Origin: Moraxella ovis
GTDB lineage: Bacteria; Pseudomonadota; Gammaproteobacteria; Pseudomonadales; Moraxellaceae
Reading direction: 5' to 3'
Length of the DNA stretch: 64,000 bases
Assembly: GCF_900453105.1 (NCBI RefSeq)
Contig: NZ_UGPW01000001.1
Coordinates: 496,001 to 560,000 of the forward strand
Position numbers and translations under genes: made by a program. Positions 18,952-28,135 of the stretch are shown here, piece after piece. The notes below the pieces were generated by a model. The model made no database searches and was not told the DNA's origin. It worked only from the letters and a program-made list of their open reading frames with translations. Within the stretch, counting starts at the first letter, position 1, and every line of letters begins with the position of its first letter.

Positions 18952-19989
18952 ATGAAAGTATTAGGTTTAGAGACTTCCTGTGATGAGACAGGGCTTGCCA
19001 TCTATGACAGTCAGATGAATGACGGTCGTGGCGGGGTGCTTGCACAGGCGCTATACAGTCAAATCGAGCTGCACGCCACTTATGGTGGGGTTGTGCCCGA
19101 GCTTGCCAGCCGCGATCATATCCGTAAGCTGGTTCCGTTGTTGAATGAGCTGCTTCATGAGGCAGGCATTGAGAAATCTGACATCGATGCGGTGGCTTAT
19201 ACCAAAGGGCCGGGGCTGATCGGTGCGCTGATGACGGGCGCGCTGTTTGGTCGTACTTTGGCTTATGGGCTTGGCGTGCCTGCCATCGGTGTGCATCACA
19301 TGGAAGGGCATCTGCTTGCGCCTTTATTGGGCGAGGATGTGGCATTTCCTTTCGTGTGTTTGCTTGTGTCGGGCGGGCATACGATGCTGGTGCGTGCCGA
19401 TGCTGTTGGACAATACGAAATATTAGGCGAGTCCATCGATGATGCGGCGGGTGAGTGCTTTGATAAAGCGGCTAAGATGCTAAATCTGCCTTATCCAGGT
19501 GGGCCGAACGTTGCACTTTTGGCTGAGGGTGGCGATAAGAACGCCTATCAACTGCCGCGCCCAATGCTGCACAAAGGGCTTGATTTTTCTTTTAGTGGCA
19601 TGAAGACAGCCGTGCATAATCTTATCAAAGATACGCCGAATTCTGATTCAGATCCTGTGGTGCGTGCCAATATCGCAGCGAGTTTCCAGCATGCGGTTGT
19701 GGATACTTTGGTCAAAAAATGCGTTCGCGCGCTCAAGCAAACAGGCCTAAAGCGACTCGTCATTGCCGGCGGTGTCTCTGCCAATACTGAGCTTAGAGAG
19801 AGTTTGGGACGTGAACTTGCCAAGCTAAACGCCAAAGTACACTACGCCCCAAAAGAGCTGTGCACGGATAATGGTGCGATGATAGCCCATGCGGGATTTT
19901 GTCGATTGCAGGCGGGTCAGAGCGATGATTTGTCTGTAACGTGTGTACCAAGATGGGACATGCAGACCTTAAACTTCACCAGTGCGTGA
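18952..19989 (+). CDS. tsaD: tRNA N6-threonylcarbamoyladenosine synthase subunit TsaD
   Basis: A 345-residue Kae1/TsaD ATPase-fold protein that transfers threonylcarbamoyl to A37 of ANN-decoding tRNAs. The N-terminal [14 protein letters not shown] and metal-binding HHMEGH (about 115-120) are present, with [12 protein letters not shown] and [10 protein letters not shown] further on. The start at 18952 is fixed by this conserved N-terminus; the longer frame upstream adds 28 unrelated residues. The length is normal for bacteria. Confidence 0.97.
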   Translation: MKVLGLETSCDETGLAIYDSQMNDGRGGVLAQALYSQIELHATYGGVVPELASRDHIRKLVPLLNELLHEAGIEKSDIDAVAYTKGPGLIGALMTGALFGRTLAYGLGVPAIGVHHMEGHLLAPLLGEDVAFPFVCLLVSGGHTMLVRADAVGQYEILGESIDDAAGECFDKAAKMLNLPYPGGPNVALLAEGGDKNAYQLPRPMLHKGLDFSFSGMKTAVHNLIKDTPNSDSDPVVRANIAASFQHAVVDTLVKKCVRALKQTGLKRLVIAGGVSANTELRESLGRELAKLNAKVHYAPKELCTDNGAMIAHAGFCRLQAGQSDDLSVTCVPRWDMQTLNFTSA

Positions 19990-20019
19990 CGGCTAATATA
20001 ATTCCATCTATATCATCGT

Positions 20020-20057
20020 AATCAGCATATTGAGCTTGTGCACCCAATATGCTGATT
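20020..20057 (+). terminator. Stem-loop after tsaD
   Basis: A perfect 12-bp stem (20020-20031 with 20046-20057) and a 14-base loop. The T-run is weak, so termination may be partial. Confidence 0.5.
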
Positions 20058-20193
20058 AAATGCTTTACTTCCCCATCACAGATTTTGTTTGATGAGTGCC
20101 GATGTGAATTAAAGGCTGATAAATTTATCTTGCGCGATGGGTGCTATTTTGAGAAAATAACTGTTCACAACATAACAACAAAAAGAGCTCACT

Positions 20194-21645
20194 TTGCCAT
20201 TATCATCCCCAAAGATCGAATCCTTGTCCAAATTCTCTGCCAATTTTTTTATTGCAAACATCAAAGCCGCCTTGCAAATGCTGGGCGGTAATGCTCGCGC
20301 TTTTACATCCGTTAAGCCGACCTTTGGGCAGTTTGCGGTTTTTTTATTAGCGGCGCTTGGTGCGAATATTTTGTTTGCTTATTTGTCAGCGCAGGGCGGC
20401 AGCTATTTTAATGAGTGGGGGCTGATCAGTTATTTGATATGGCCGGTGATTATTTTAGTGGCGGGCATCATCTTGGCGAAGCGTACAATGAATTACTCGC
20501 TGCTCTTTGTGCCGGTGATTTTATGGCTTGCTGCTGATACCATGTTGGTGCTTATCCAAAGCGGCATTCAGTATCTGGACATTAAGGGGTGGCTACCGTC
20601 GTTTTTGTATGGCATCTTGCCCGGTCTTTTCACGTTTTTATTTGTGTGGCAGACGGCATCTTTGTTGTGGATTTTCGCCAAGAAGCTGCATTGGCCGTGG
20701 TGGGAGCGTCTTTTGATGATTGGCGGTGCGGTGTTGCTGCTTGTCGTGTGGCAAAGAAACATCGCTGACCAGCCGATTTTTAAGGTAAATAATGTCGCGC
20801 CAACGCTATCTGAGCGTCAGTTTTATGAACAATCAGCGTTACTGGGGCAAAGCTTGGATGGTGTTGCCAAGAGCGTCAAAGGCAAACATGAATGGTATTT
20901 TGTCGGTGTGGCAGGCTATGCTGAGCAAAATGTATTCGCCAGTGAAATCGAGCAAGCGGCGCAGCTGTTCGATGCCAGATTCGGTGCAAAAGATCGCTCC
21001 GTATCACTCATTAATAACGCACATACTTGGGATGAATATCCGATCGCCAGTCGTACGAGTCTGGCTGAGACGCTAAAGGCGGTTGGCAATCGCATGGATG
21101 TGGACGAAGATGTGCTGTTCTTAACGCTCAGCTCTCACGGTGCGGTGGATGAGTCGGGCAGTATCTTGGGCGATCTGGTCATGACCAATCCGCCATTGAC
21201 GCTCGATCCGGTCGACCCCGTGTGGCTGCGCGGGGCATTGGATGCATCAGGCATTCGTTGGCGAGTCATTGTGGTATCGTCTTGCTATTCAGGCGCATTC
21301 ATTCAGGCTTTATCAAGTCCGACCACAGCCATCATCACCGCAAGCCGTGCCGATAGAGCGTCTTTTGGCTGTAGTAATGATGCTGACATGACTTATTTTG
21401 GGCGTGCGTTCTTTTCTGAGAGCATGCGCGAGCAGACCACACTAACAGGCGCGTTTAATCAAGCGCGTCGCCGTGTTGGTGAGCGTGAGGCATTGATGGG
21501 GTTTGAGCCATCAGAGCCGCAGATGGTGGTGGGTGCGATGATGCAAAGCGCTTTACCTGAATTAGAAAAGGCTTTATTCCATCACGCGACCAATCCCGTC
21601 ATTGATATGCCGACATTTAGCCATGTTGAAAGCGCATCTCTGTGA
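20194..21645 (+). CDS. Membrane-bound C13 (legumain-like) family peptidase
   Basis: About 483 residues. The N-terminal 190 form about five or six membrane helices. A soluble caspase-fold domain follows with the His motif LSSHGAVDES and the catalytic Cys motif VVSSCYSGAF, spaced as in clan CD peptidases. Asparaginyl-specific cleavage is typical of the family, but substrates of the bacterial membrane forms are unknown. The predicted start is TTG with AAAAGAG 7 bases upstream; an in-frame ATG at about residue 29 is the alternative. It is transcribed alone and followed by a terminator. Confidence 0.85.
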   Translation: MPLSSPKIESLSKFSANFFIANIKAALQMLGGNARAFTSVKPTFGQFAVFLLAALGANILFAYLSAQGGSYFNEWGLISYLIWPVIILVAGIILAKRTMNYSLLFVPVILWLAADTMLVLIQSGIQYLDIKGWLPSFLYGILPGLFTFLFVWQTASLLWIFAKKLHWPWWERLLMIGGAVLLLVVWQRNIADQPIFKVNNVAPTLSERQFYEQSALLGQSLDGVAKSVKGKHEWYFVGVAGYAEQNVFASEIEQAAQLFDARFGAKDRSVSLINNAHTWDEYPIASRTSLAETLKAVGNRMDVDEDVLFLTLSSHGAVDESGSILGDLVMTNPPLTLDPVDPVWLRGALDASGIRWRVIVVSSCYSGAFIQALSSPTTAIITASRADRASFGCSNDADMTYFGRAFFSESMREQTTLTGAFNQARRRVGEREALMGFEPSEPQMVVGAMMQSALPELEKALFHHATNPVIDMPTFSHVESASL

Positions 21646-21670
21646 TAGAGTATTTATTGAATATTTATGT

Positions 21671-21700
21671 AAACACCCCTGACGATCAGGGATGTTTTTT
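21671..21700 (+). terminator. Hairpin terminator after the C13 peptidase gene
   Basis: A 12-bp stem with one mismatch, a CGA loop and a T6 run. Confidence 0.85.
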
Positions 21701-21932
21701 GTGTGAAGGTTGTCATCTGATTGAAATCATAAAAGGATATATTTGTTAAAACTGATTGATAGGGTGTTATATATCATAATTTATAATATATGCATAAAAA
21801 ATATTGAATAATGTTTGCAATTTTGACCATTTTTTATTATATTGTATTTGCTTATGAATATATCACCTGATATGATTAATTTCATTGATTGATATCATTC
21901 TTTTTTAACCCACCTAACCTAAGGAATCTGCC

Positions 21933-23273
21933 ATGACCATCCAGTCTGCCATCGAAAAAGTAGAAAAAAACTACGCTCACCAACCAGAATTCATTCAAGC
22001 GGTAAAAGAAGTTGCGCTGACCATTGATAAGGTGTATGCTGACAATCCTAAGTTTGAAGAGTATCGCGTGTTTGAGCGTCTGTGCGAGCCTGACCGCATC
22101 ATCGGTTTCCGTGTAAACTGGGAAAATGACAAAGGTGAAGTAGAGATTAACCGCGGCTGGCGTGTTCAATTCAGCAACGCCATCGGCCCATACAAAGGCG
22201 GTATCCGCTTCCATCCAACTGTCACTGAAGGCACCCTAAAATTCCTAGGCTTCGAACAAATTTTCAAAAACGCACTAACTGGCCTACCTATGGGCGGTGC
22301 TAAAGGTGGTTCGGACTTCGATCCTAAAGGCAAATCAGAAGCTGAAATCCGCCGTTTCTGCTACGCATTCATGCGCGAGCTACACAAAAACATCGGCAAA
22401 GACATGGATGTACCAGCAGGTGACATCGGTGTTGGCGGTCGTGAAGTGAACTACATGTTCGCCATGTACAAGAACCTAACTCGTGAGTTTGAAGGTGTAT
22501 TGACTGGTAAAGGCGTTGGTCACGGTGGTTCATTGATCCGTACCGAAGCGACTGGCTATGGCTTGGTTTACTTCCTTGACAACATGCTAAAAGTGAACAA
22601 CGACAGCCTAGTAGGTAAGACTGTTCTAGTATCAGGTGCAGGTAACGTGGCGCAATACGCTGCCGAAAAAGTACTACACCTAGGCGGTAAAGTAATCACT
22701 TTCTCTGACTCTAAAGGTACTTTGGTTGATCACGACGGTTTCACCCAAGAAAAAATCAACTGGGTAAAAGATCACAAAGCCAACGGCAAAGCATTGGCAG
22801 ATTACGTGAAAGAATTTGGCGGCGAATGGCTTGAAGGTCAAAAACCATGGCAGTTCGATGCAGAAGTAGCTCTACCTTGCGCTACCCAAAACGAAGTTGA
22901 TGCTGAAAACGCTAAAGCTTTGGTTAAGCATGGCGTAAAATACGTTGCTGAAGGTGCGAACATGCCATTGACTGCTGAAGCGATTGATGTGGTACGCGAC
23001 AATGGCGTAGCATACGCACCCGGTAAAGCTGCGAATGCTGGTGGTGTTGCGGTGTCTGGCCTAGAAATGAGCCAAAACTCAGTACGTCAATACAAGACTT
23101 TTGCAGAGCTTGATGAAAAACTACAAAACATCATGAAAAACATCCACGACAATTCAAAAGCAGCTGCTGAGAAATACGGCACTACCAAAGATGCTGTGGA
23201 CTACATGACTGGTGCTAACGTCGCAGGCTTTGTTCAAGTAGCGAACGCATTGGTGGCTTACGGTATCCTATAA
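21933..23273 (+). CDS. gdhA: Glutamate dehydrogenase (NADP-type)
   Basis: A 446-residue hexameric-type enzyme interconverting 2-oxoglutarate plus ammonium and glutamate. The catalytic-lysine region reads GLPMGGAKGGSDFDPKGKS, followed by DVPAGDIGVGGREVNYMFAMYK, with the GAGNVAQYAAEKV nucleotide-binding loop and AEGANMP. The N-terminal and lysine regions fit the NADP-dependent assimilatory group. AAGGA lies upstream of the start, preceded by a 287-bp AT-rich leader. Codon use is biased toward a restricted set, which suggests high expression. Confidence 0.96.
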   Translation: MTIQSAIEKVEKNYAHQPEFIQAVKEVALTIDKVYADNPKFEEYRVFERLCEPDRIIGFRVNWENDKGEVEINRGWRVQFSNAIGPYKGGIRFHPTVTEGTLKFLGFEQIFKNALTGLPMGGAKGGSDFDPKGKSEAEIRRFCYAFMRELHKNIGKDMDVPAGDIGVGGREVNYMFAMYKNLTREFEGVLTGKGVGHGGSLIRTEATGYGLVYFLDNMLKVNNDSLVGKTVLVSGAGNVAQYAAEKVLHLGGKVITFSDSKGTLVDHDGFTQEKINWVKDHKANGKALADYVKEFGGEWLEGQKPWQFDAEVALPCATQNEVDAENAKALVKHGVKYVAEGANMPLTAEAIDVVRDNGVAYAPGKAANAGGVAVSGLEMSQNSVRQYKTFAELDEKLQNIMKNIHDNSKAAAEKYGTTKDAVDYMTGANVAGFVQVANALVAYGIL

Positions 23274-23287
23274 TATCTAGAAACCCT

Positions 23288-23319
23288 AAAAAATCCGCTC
23301 AACGATGAGCGGATTTTTT
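23288..23319. terminator. Bidirectional terminator between gdhA and the TauE/SafE-like gene
   Basis: A perfect 13-bp stem (23288-23300 with 23307-23319), 6-base loop and A/T runs on both sides. Confidence 0.9.
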
Positions 23320-23339
23320 ATTGTTAAATTTAATGATGG

Positions 23340-24173
23340 TTATTCTTGATGATTGTGATGTTGATGAGTGCCGTGGTCATGGTTGTGATTGCTATGGTCA
23401 TGCTGCATGTGCGAATGATCATGAGAATTGTCATGATGTATGTGACCATGTGCATGATGACCGTGAGAATCATGAGAGCCATGTCCGTGCATCATGTGCA
23501 TGACGGTGGGCGATAATGCAACAGCCAGACCAGAGATGAGCATCAGCGCGCCGCTAAACTTACGTAAGTTGAACTTACTAACCGTCTTTTGAAGCCATGC
23601 GATCATGGTGTCAGTAGCGATAAGCATGGGCAGCGTACCAAGTCCAAAAAACAGCATGAAGGCAGACCCTGATAGTGGGCTAATCTGTGCTGCTGATACA
23701 CCAACCGCCATCACTAGTGCACCATAGACTAATCCGCATGGCAGAAGCCCCCATAATAGACCCGCGCCAAGCGCCTTAGGAATGCTATCAATTGGCAGAA
23801 CCTTTTGGCGGACGGGCGCAAGCTTATTCCAAAGACCCAAGCCCAATTTCTCAAGACGAGTCAGAAATGGCACGCCAAGCATGAGCAGCGCTGCAAAAAT
23901 CAGCGCTCCACCCAAAAGAATGCGCGGCAAAGCGTTATTGGTCAAAAATGGCGCAATCACCGTGCTGCCAACAATCGTAGCCAGTACGCCAAGAGCCATG
24001 TAGCTTAGCAGCCTGCCAAGGTGATAAGTGGCGATGAGCGTTTTTCGTTTGGCAGGCGTGAGATTCTTCATTGAGATGCCAAAGGCAGCAACGATGCCAC
24101 CACACATTCCCAGGCAGTGCGGCGAGCCGAAAAAACCCATGGCAAGCGCTGCGATTAATAATGAAGCTGTCAT
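23340..24173 (-). CDS. TauE/SafE-like (DsbD_2/UreH-type) membrane protein with His-rich tail
   Basis: About 277 residues. Six or so membrane helices start with ALAMGFFGSPHCLGMCGGI, where GxPHCxGMCGG is the signature of this family, often encoded beside cbb3-oxidase assembly genes. The last 55 residues are extremely His-rich (over 20 His, alternating with Asp, Ser, Asn), a likely metal-binding tail. The start at 24173 follows a GGAGGT site; the ATG at 24185 lies before that site and is rejected. ccoS is directly upstream. A role in copper handling for cytochrome oxidase is inferred from this neighbour and the tail. Confidence 0.85.
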   Translation of the reverse strand: MTASLLIAALAMGFFGSPHCLGMCGGIVAAFGISMKNLTPAKRKTLIATYHLGRLLSYMALGVLATIVGSTVIAPFLTNNALPRILLGGALIFAALLMLGVPFLTRLEKLGLGLWNKLAPVRQKVLPIDSIPKALGAGLLWGLLPCGLVYGALVMAVGVSAAQISPLSGSAFMLFFGLGTLPMLIATDTMIAWLQKTVSKFNLRKFSGALMLISGLAVALSPTVMHMMHGHGSHDSHGHHAHGHIHHDNSHDHSHMQHDHSNHNHDHGTHQHHNHQE

Positions 24174-24204
24174 AATTACCTCCATACTGGCAAAAGCTGG
24201 TATG

Positions 24205-24384
24205 TTATTTTCGTGAATCTTTTTTTAGGATTTTGCGGCGCTCTTGTCTGTCGTCTAGGATGATCTGCTCTGGCGCATTGTCCAGATCTTCAAATTGATT
24301 GGATTTGACGGCGTACCAAATCGCCCAAATCGCCACCACGAACAACATGAGACTCAAAGGAATGAGCAGATAGATGCTAAGCAT
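24205..24384 (-). CDS. ccoS: cbb3-type cytochrome oxidase assembly protein CcoS
   Basis: A short gene of 59 codons. The product has one N-terminal membrane helix (about 3-26), then VKSNQFEDLDNAPEQIILDD, the conserved SGQFDDL-like motif of CcoS, and a basic end. AAGGAAT precedes the ATG. CcoS is needed to mature the copper/heme cbb3 oxidase. The TauE/SafE-like gene follows with about 30 bases between. The ccoNOP and ccoGHI genes are not in the window, so this is a separate fragment of that pathway. Confidence 0.9.
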   Translation of the reverse strand: MLSIYLLIPLSLMLFVVAIWAIWYAVKSNQFEDLDNAPEQIILDDRQERRKILKKDSRK

Positions 24385-24694
24385 GTGTATTCCTTGGAAT
24401 GATTGTCAATCCTGCTTATCTTGGCTGACGTATAAGTCATAAGAAAGATCGATACAGGAAAATCCGCAACGAACCATTATAACATAATGGATGTTAAAGG
24501 GTGAATAAAAAGAATGTTCAAGTAATGCGCTCATTATACTATAATTTGGCAGCCAATACCTAAACTACAAAAATGCAACCAAATTACCTGCTTTTTGCAT
24601 TGTGTTTAATCTCAAAATACGCAATACTAAACTCATAAAAGTGATTGATAATCAAAGTATGAGCCCAGCCGAATGTAAAATTACACGATGCTTT
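24385..24694. other. Divergent intergenic region, about 310 bp
   Basis: It lies between ccoS and the META-like lipoprotein gene. A TATAAT at 24540-24545 with a poor -35 (TTCAAG) may be the plus-strand promoter. Nothing else was recognised. Confidence 0.45.
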
Positions 24695-25219
24695 ATGCGA
24701 TTTAAATATAATACCGATTTACTAGCTACTCAGGGATTAAATAAAAGCGCCGTGCTTTTGGTATCTGTGCTATTTTTCGTTGGGTGCAGCGAGCAGCCGC
24801 CCAGAGGTAGCGATGAATCTAAAATAAGCAACACGCCCATTTCTGCGTCACCCAGCTCAGCTATTGCCATCGGCAAGACAAGAGCGACCGAGCAATTCAT
24901 CGCAAAAAAATGGCAGGTCATCAGCATCAATGATCGGCCTGTAACGAGTAAATTGGTTTTGGATTTGCACGATTTTAGTCGCGGTCAGGGCAAATTCTAT
25001 GATGATTGCGAGCGTATCTTGGTGGATTTAAATACACATGACGTCTCTAATGAGCGCCTATCGATAGATAATTCTACCAGACAGAGCGGTGATTGTAGCA
25101 GCGAGCTCATTGATACCATCATGTGGATCTTAAGCGATGTCTATGCCTTTGAACGTAGTGGCGATGAGCTGCTCATCATCGCGGTTCAGGACATCATTCG
25201 CCTTGTGCCGTCAGATTAG
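24695..25219 (+). CDS. Putative META/HslJ-like lipoprotein
   Basis: About 174 residues from the ATG at 24695. The frame extends to 24602, but those extra residues spoil the signal. A hydrophobic stretch ends in the lipobox FFVGC. A Ser/Pro-rich linker follows, then a domain with KWQVISINDRPV, a central G-KFYDDCERI and a C-terminal strand pair, which fits the META/HslJ fold. Four cysteines in the domain could form disulfides. No good ribosome site is visible, so the start is uncertain. Function unknown; some META proteins are stress-related outer-membrane lipoproteins. Confidence 0.6.
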   Translation: MRFKYNTDLLATQGLNKSAVLLVSVLFFVGCSEQPPRGSDESKISNTPISASPSSAIAIGKTRATEQFIAKKWQVISINDRPVTSKLVLDLHDFSRGQGKFYDDCERILVDLNTHDVSNERLSIDNSTRQSGDCSSELIDTIMWILSDVYAFERSGDELLIIAVQDIIRLVPSD

Positions 25220-25259
25220 CACGATATTCCCATCTTCATTCTTTTTATTCTGAGCTACT

Positions 25260-26711
25260 CTAAGACATACAGCTAACTGGCGTCATGTCACGTCTGTCGG
25301 TGGGTGCGATATCCTCGTTCATGGCGATGGATTGTAATTCAAATGGATTTGCCAGCAAGTCAAATAATCTCGATACTTCTATAAAATCATCTTTCAGGGC
25401 GCCTTGAATGGCGCGTTCTGCCATGGCGTTACGCAGGATGTAGATTGGATTGGTTCTTGTCATGAGATCGATGGATTGCTGAGCATTCGTTATGGTGGAG
25501 ATATAGCGTGCTTGCCAATCTTGCCATCTCTCGATTCCGCCTTGTGTGCTGATCTCTTGGGTTAATTGATGAAATAAACCCCGCTCATACCGATGCTCAT
25601 CATCTGATAGTACGCCAATCAATGCGCGAAAACTGTTGGTATAATCCAGCTCATAAGTCTTTAACAAGCCAACAAATTCATATGCCAAGTCTATCGCGCC
25701 AGCATGTGATGAATCCAGACCAATTTTTTGGCAGATGCCTTTATCATAATGCTGATGGAAGGTTGCCTCATAGTCTTCTAGACATGCCAACATCACATCG
25801 TGCTGCACGGATAGTAAGCTAAAACAAGACAACCACTTTTGTAGATTCCAATGCCCGATGGTGGGCTGATTCTGATAAGTGTAACGCCCATAATGATCAG
25901 AGTGGTTGTTAATCCACGTCGGATTGAATCGCTCCATCATGCCAAATGGCCCAAAGTCCAATGTTGAGCCTGTAATATTTAGATTGTCCGTATTCATGAC
26001 GCCATGGCTAAATCCAATCAACTGCCAGCTTGCGATGAGTTTTGCGGTGTTTTGACAGACCGTATGCAAGAATTTATTGATGTCATTCCTCACTTCTGGA
26101 TAATAAATATCCATCATCTGATAAGTGAATTCACCCAAAAGTTCGGGTGCGTACACAGCAATCCATTCAAAATGACCAAGTCGCACATGACAGTCGCTAG
26201 TGCGCAGTAGGGCGGCAGCGCGCCCCATTTGATTGCGAGCGATTAGGGTATCTGACACCACAAAACCAAGCGCATTGGAGCTGGCAATGCCTAGGCTGGA
26301 CAAGGCATGACCGCACAGATATTCGCGAACCGTACTGGCAATCATCGCTCGACCATCTCCGAATCGGGAGAAGGGTGTCTTGCCTGCGCCTTTTAAATGC
26401 AAATCGGTTAACTTGCCTTGTTTGTCGATGATCTGTGTGAGTAATAAACCGCGACCATCTCCAAGCTGGCCTGCCCATTGCCCGAACTGATGTCCTGCAT
26501 AGACCATGGCAAGCGGTTCAAATTCGTCAGGAAATGCATCGTTATCTGCGCCAATGATTCTTTGCCAATCCAACGCATCAAAGGGAAGATCGCTCATGCT
26601 CTGGTATAGCGCATGATTGAGATGCGCAAGCTTTGGGTTGTCCAATGGGAGTGCGTTTTGTTTATGATAAAGTCTGGGATTGACGGTAAGATAACTGTGC
26701 TGATGATTCAT
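25260..26711 (-). CDS. selO: Protein adenylyltransferase SelO (YdiU family)
   Basis: A pseudokinase-fold enzyme that transfers AMP from ATP to protein hydroxyls, linked to redox stress. Visible are FAPLAMVY-like FEPLAMVYAGHQFGQWAGQL, the GDGRGLLL loop, LHLKGAGKTPFSRFGDGRA and the active-site GVMNTDNLNITGSTLDFGPF with its metal-binding Asn and Asp. The C-terminus ends SCMS, the cysteine standing where some relatives have selenocysteine. The start at 26711 (MNHQHSYL) follows AAGAAG; an upstream Met adds 12 residues. Length 483, normal. Confidence 0.93.
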   Translation of the reverse strand: MNHQHSYLTVNPRLYHKQNALPLDNPKLAHLNHALYQSMSDLPFDALDWQRIIGADNDAFPDEFEPLAMVYAGHQFGQWAGQLGDGRGLLLTQIIDKQGKLTDLHLKGAGKTPFSRFGDGRAMIASTVREYLCGHALSSLGIASSNALGFVVSDTLIARNQMGRAAALLRTSDCHVRLGHFEWIAVYAPELLGEFTYQMMDIYYPEVRNDINKFLHTVCQNTAKLIASWQLIGFSHGVMNTDNLNITGSTLDFGPFGMMERFNPTWINNHSDHYGRYTYQNQPTIGHWNLQKWLSCFSLLSVQHDVMLACLEDYEATFHQHYDKGICQKIGLDSSHAGAIDLAYEFVGLLKTYELDYTNSFRALIGVLSDDEHRYERGLFHQLTQEISTQGGIERWQDWQARYISTITNAQQSIDLMTRTNPIYILRNAMAERAIQGALKDDFIEVSRLFDLLANPFELQSIAMNEDIAPTDRRDMTPVSCMS

Positions 26712-26747
26712 GAGTTTCTTCTTTGGGGTTTGATGAGATTGTAGCAT

Positions 26748-26777
26748 AAAAAAACCCTCCGCAACATGGCGAAGGGT
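26748..26777 (-). terminator. Terminator of the desaturase gene
   Basis: A 9-bp stem with one mismatch (26754-26762 with 26769-26777) and a T7 run on the minus strand. It lies in the leader of selO. Confidence 0.85.
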
Positions 26778-26806
26778 GTGGAGAAAAGTGCTTAACTTAT
26801 TATAGC

Positions 26807-27991
26807 TTAGCCTTGGGTTGATTTACCTTTTAGCTGTAGGTAAGCATTTTTGATGCGTTCACCGTGCACTAGAATCTTAGCCTCGACTTGGGCGAATTGT
26901 TCTTTTAGCTTCTCATCGGCTTCATGTAGGCGATTGGCGAACTCGGTACGCTTTAATTCGACTGATTTAGCCTTTAGGGTGTGCCATTCTTCTACCGTCT
27001 GAGTGAATGCTTCGTATTCTGCGCTGATGCGGTCTTTGAATGCCATGAAACGCTCATCTAAAGTCATCTCTTCGCCTTTGGCAATGCGCTCTTGCGCACG
27101 TTTAAACTGCATGGTAACTTCAGCGTGCTTGATGGTAACGTCATCAACGCGTTTTAGTTCTTTGGCAAGACCGACTTTATGTAGTAAGCCGATAAACCAT
27201 TTGGTTGGGTCATACTGCCACCATTTAACGCCATTGCGATAGTCGTATTGGAAATAGTGATGGTAGTTGTGATAGCCTTCACCCCAAGTAAAGATCGCAA
27301 GGATTGGGTTGTCGCGTGCGGTGTTCTCGTCAGTATATGGGCGAGTGCCGAACATGTGGCACAGCGAGTTAATAAAGAACGTGAAATGATGTGTTAGTAC
27401 CATGCGCAGCAGACCTGCGATTAGGAACGTACCCAGCATATCACCCGTCAAAAGACCCGCTAAACCAACAACCACGACGTTGGTCACAATGACCCAAATG
27501 CCATAGTATTTATGCTGTAGTTGTAGCACTTTGTCTTTTTTTAGATCCGGGATGTTCTTGTAGTCGTATTGACCGCTTGGATATTTGTGTAGCATCCAGT
27601 CCATGTGACTAAACCAAAAACCACGCTTGGCAGAGTACGGGTCATCATATTCGTCATCGACATGACGGTGATGCGTACGGTGTCCAGAGCACCAATCAAA
27701 TGCTGAGCTCTGCACGGCCAACGTTGCGCCGAGCAGCAAGAAGTATTTGATGATCGGATGAGCTTCGTAGGACTTATGCGCCCATAAACGGTGATAGCCT
27801 GCCGTGATAGATAGGCCTGTCCACGCCATAAAAAACGCAAAGGCAGTCCAGACAGCAGGGTTAACGCCATGCGTCCACAGATACCAAGGTACAAGTACGA
27901 TGGCAAGTAATGGCGTAGAAAGTAGCACGATGGCGGGCACCCAGTTAATGGGCGCATTTTCAAAGGCTTGAGGGTTTCTTTCGACACTCAT
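26807..27991 (-). CDS. Acyl-CoA (stearoyl-CoA type) delta-9 desaturase
   Basis: A 394-residue membrane di-iron desaturase. All three histidine boxes are visible: HRLWAH, HRTHHRHVDDE and EGYHNYHHYFQYDYRNG. Four membrane helices surround them. It makes monounsaturated acyl chains aerobically to adjust membrane fluidity. The last 100 residues or so (about 290-394) are highly charged and helical, a coiled-coil-like tail longer than in minimal relatives. A divergent TetR gene and an operator palindrome over the promoter suggest lipid-responsive repression, as with DesT/FabR systems. Confidence 0.93.
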   Translation of the reverse strand: MSVERNPQAFENAPINWVPAIVLLSTPLLAIVLVPWYLWTHGVNPAVWTAFAFFMAWTGLSITAGYHRLWAHKSYEAHPIIKYFLLLGATLAVQSSAFDWCSGHRTHHRHVDDEYDDPYSAKRGFWFSHMDWMLHKYPSGQYDYKNIPDLKKDKVLQLQHKYYGIWVIVTNVVVVGLAGLLTGDMLGTFLIAGLLRMVLTHHFTFFINSLCHMFGTRPYTDENTARDNPILAIFTWGEGYHNYHHYFQYDYRNGVKWWQYDPTKWFIGLLHKVGLAKELKRVDDVTIKHAEVTMQFKRAQERIAKGEEMTLDERFMAFKDRISAEYEAFTQTVEEWHTLKAKSVELKRTEFANRLHEADEKLKEQFAQVEAKILVHGERIKNAYLQLKGKSTQG

Positions 27992-28094
27992 GTCGGTTTC
28001 CTGTTGGTCAAAAATAAGTCAATGAACTAGATGAATCTAGGCGTTCTTATTTAAATAATAAAGTAGTTAAAGCGTTGATATTCTTATGAAACCT

Positions 28095-28123
28095 ATTGTA
28101 GCTTAAAAAAATTCAAAAGTGAA
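28095..28123 (-). promoter_or_regulatory. Desaturase promoter
   Basis: Read on the minus strand: TTCACT (28123-28118), a 17-base spacer and TACAAT (28100-28095). The -35 lies inside the operator palindrome. Confidence 0.6.
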
Positions 28124-28135
28124 CATTTATTCACG
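28118..28135. promoter_or_regulatory. Operator palindrome for the adjacent TetR-family repressor
   Basis: AGTGAACATTTATTCACG has perfect GTGAA/TTCAC arms and overlaps the -35 of the desaturase promoter. It resembles the AGTGAAC-type sites of FabR/DesT regulators. Regulator assignment is inferred from position. Confidence 0.6.

Noticed and set aside
23321..23503. A plus-strand reading rich in Cys, Asp and His
   Set aside because: It is the antisense of the His-rich tail of the TauE/SafE-like gene; repeated CAT/CAC codons produce it.
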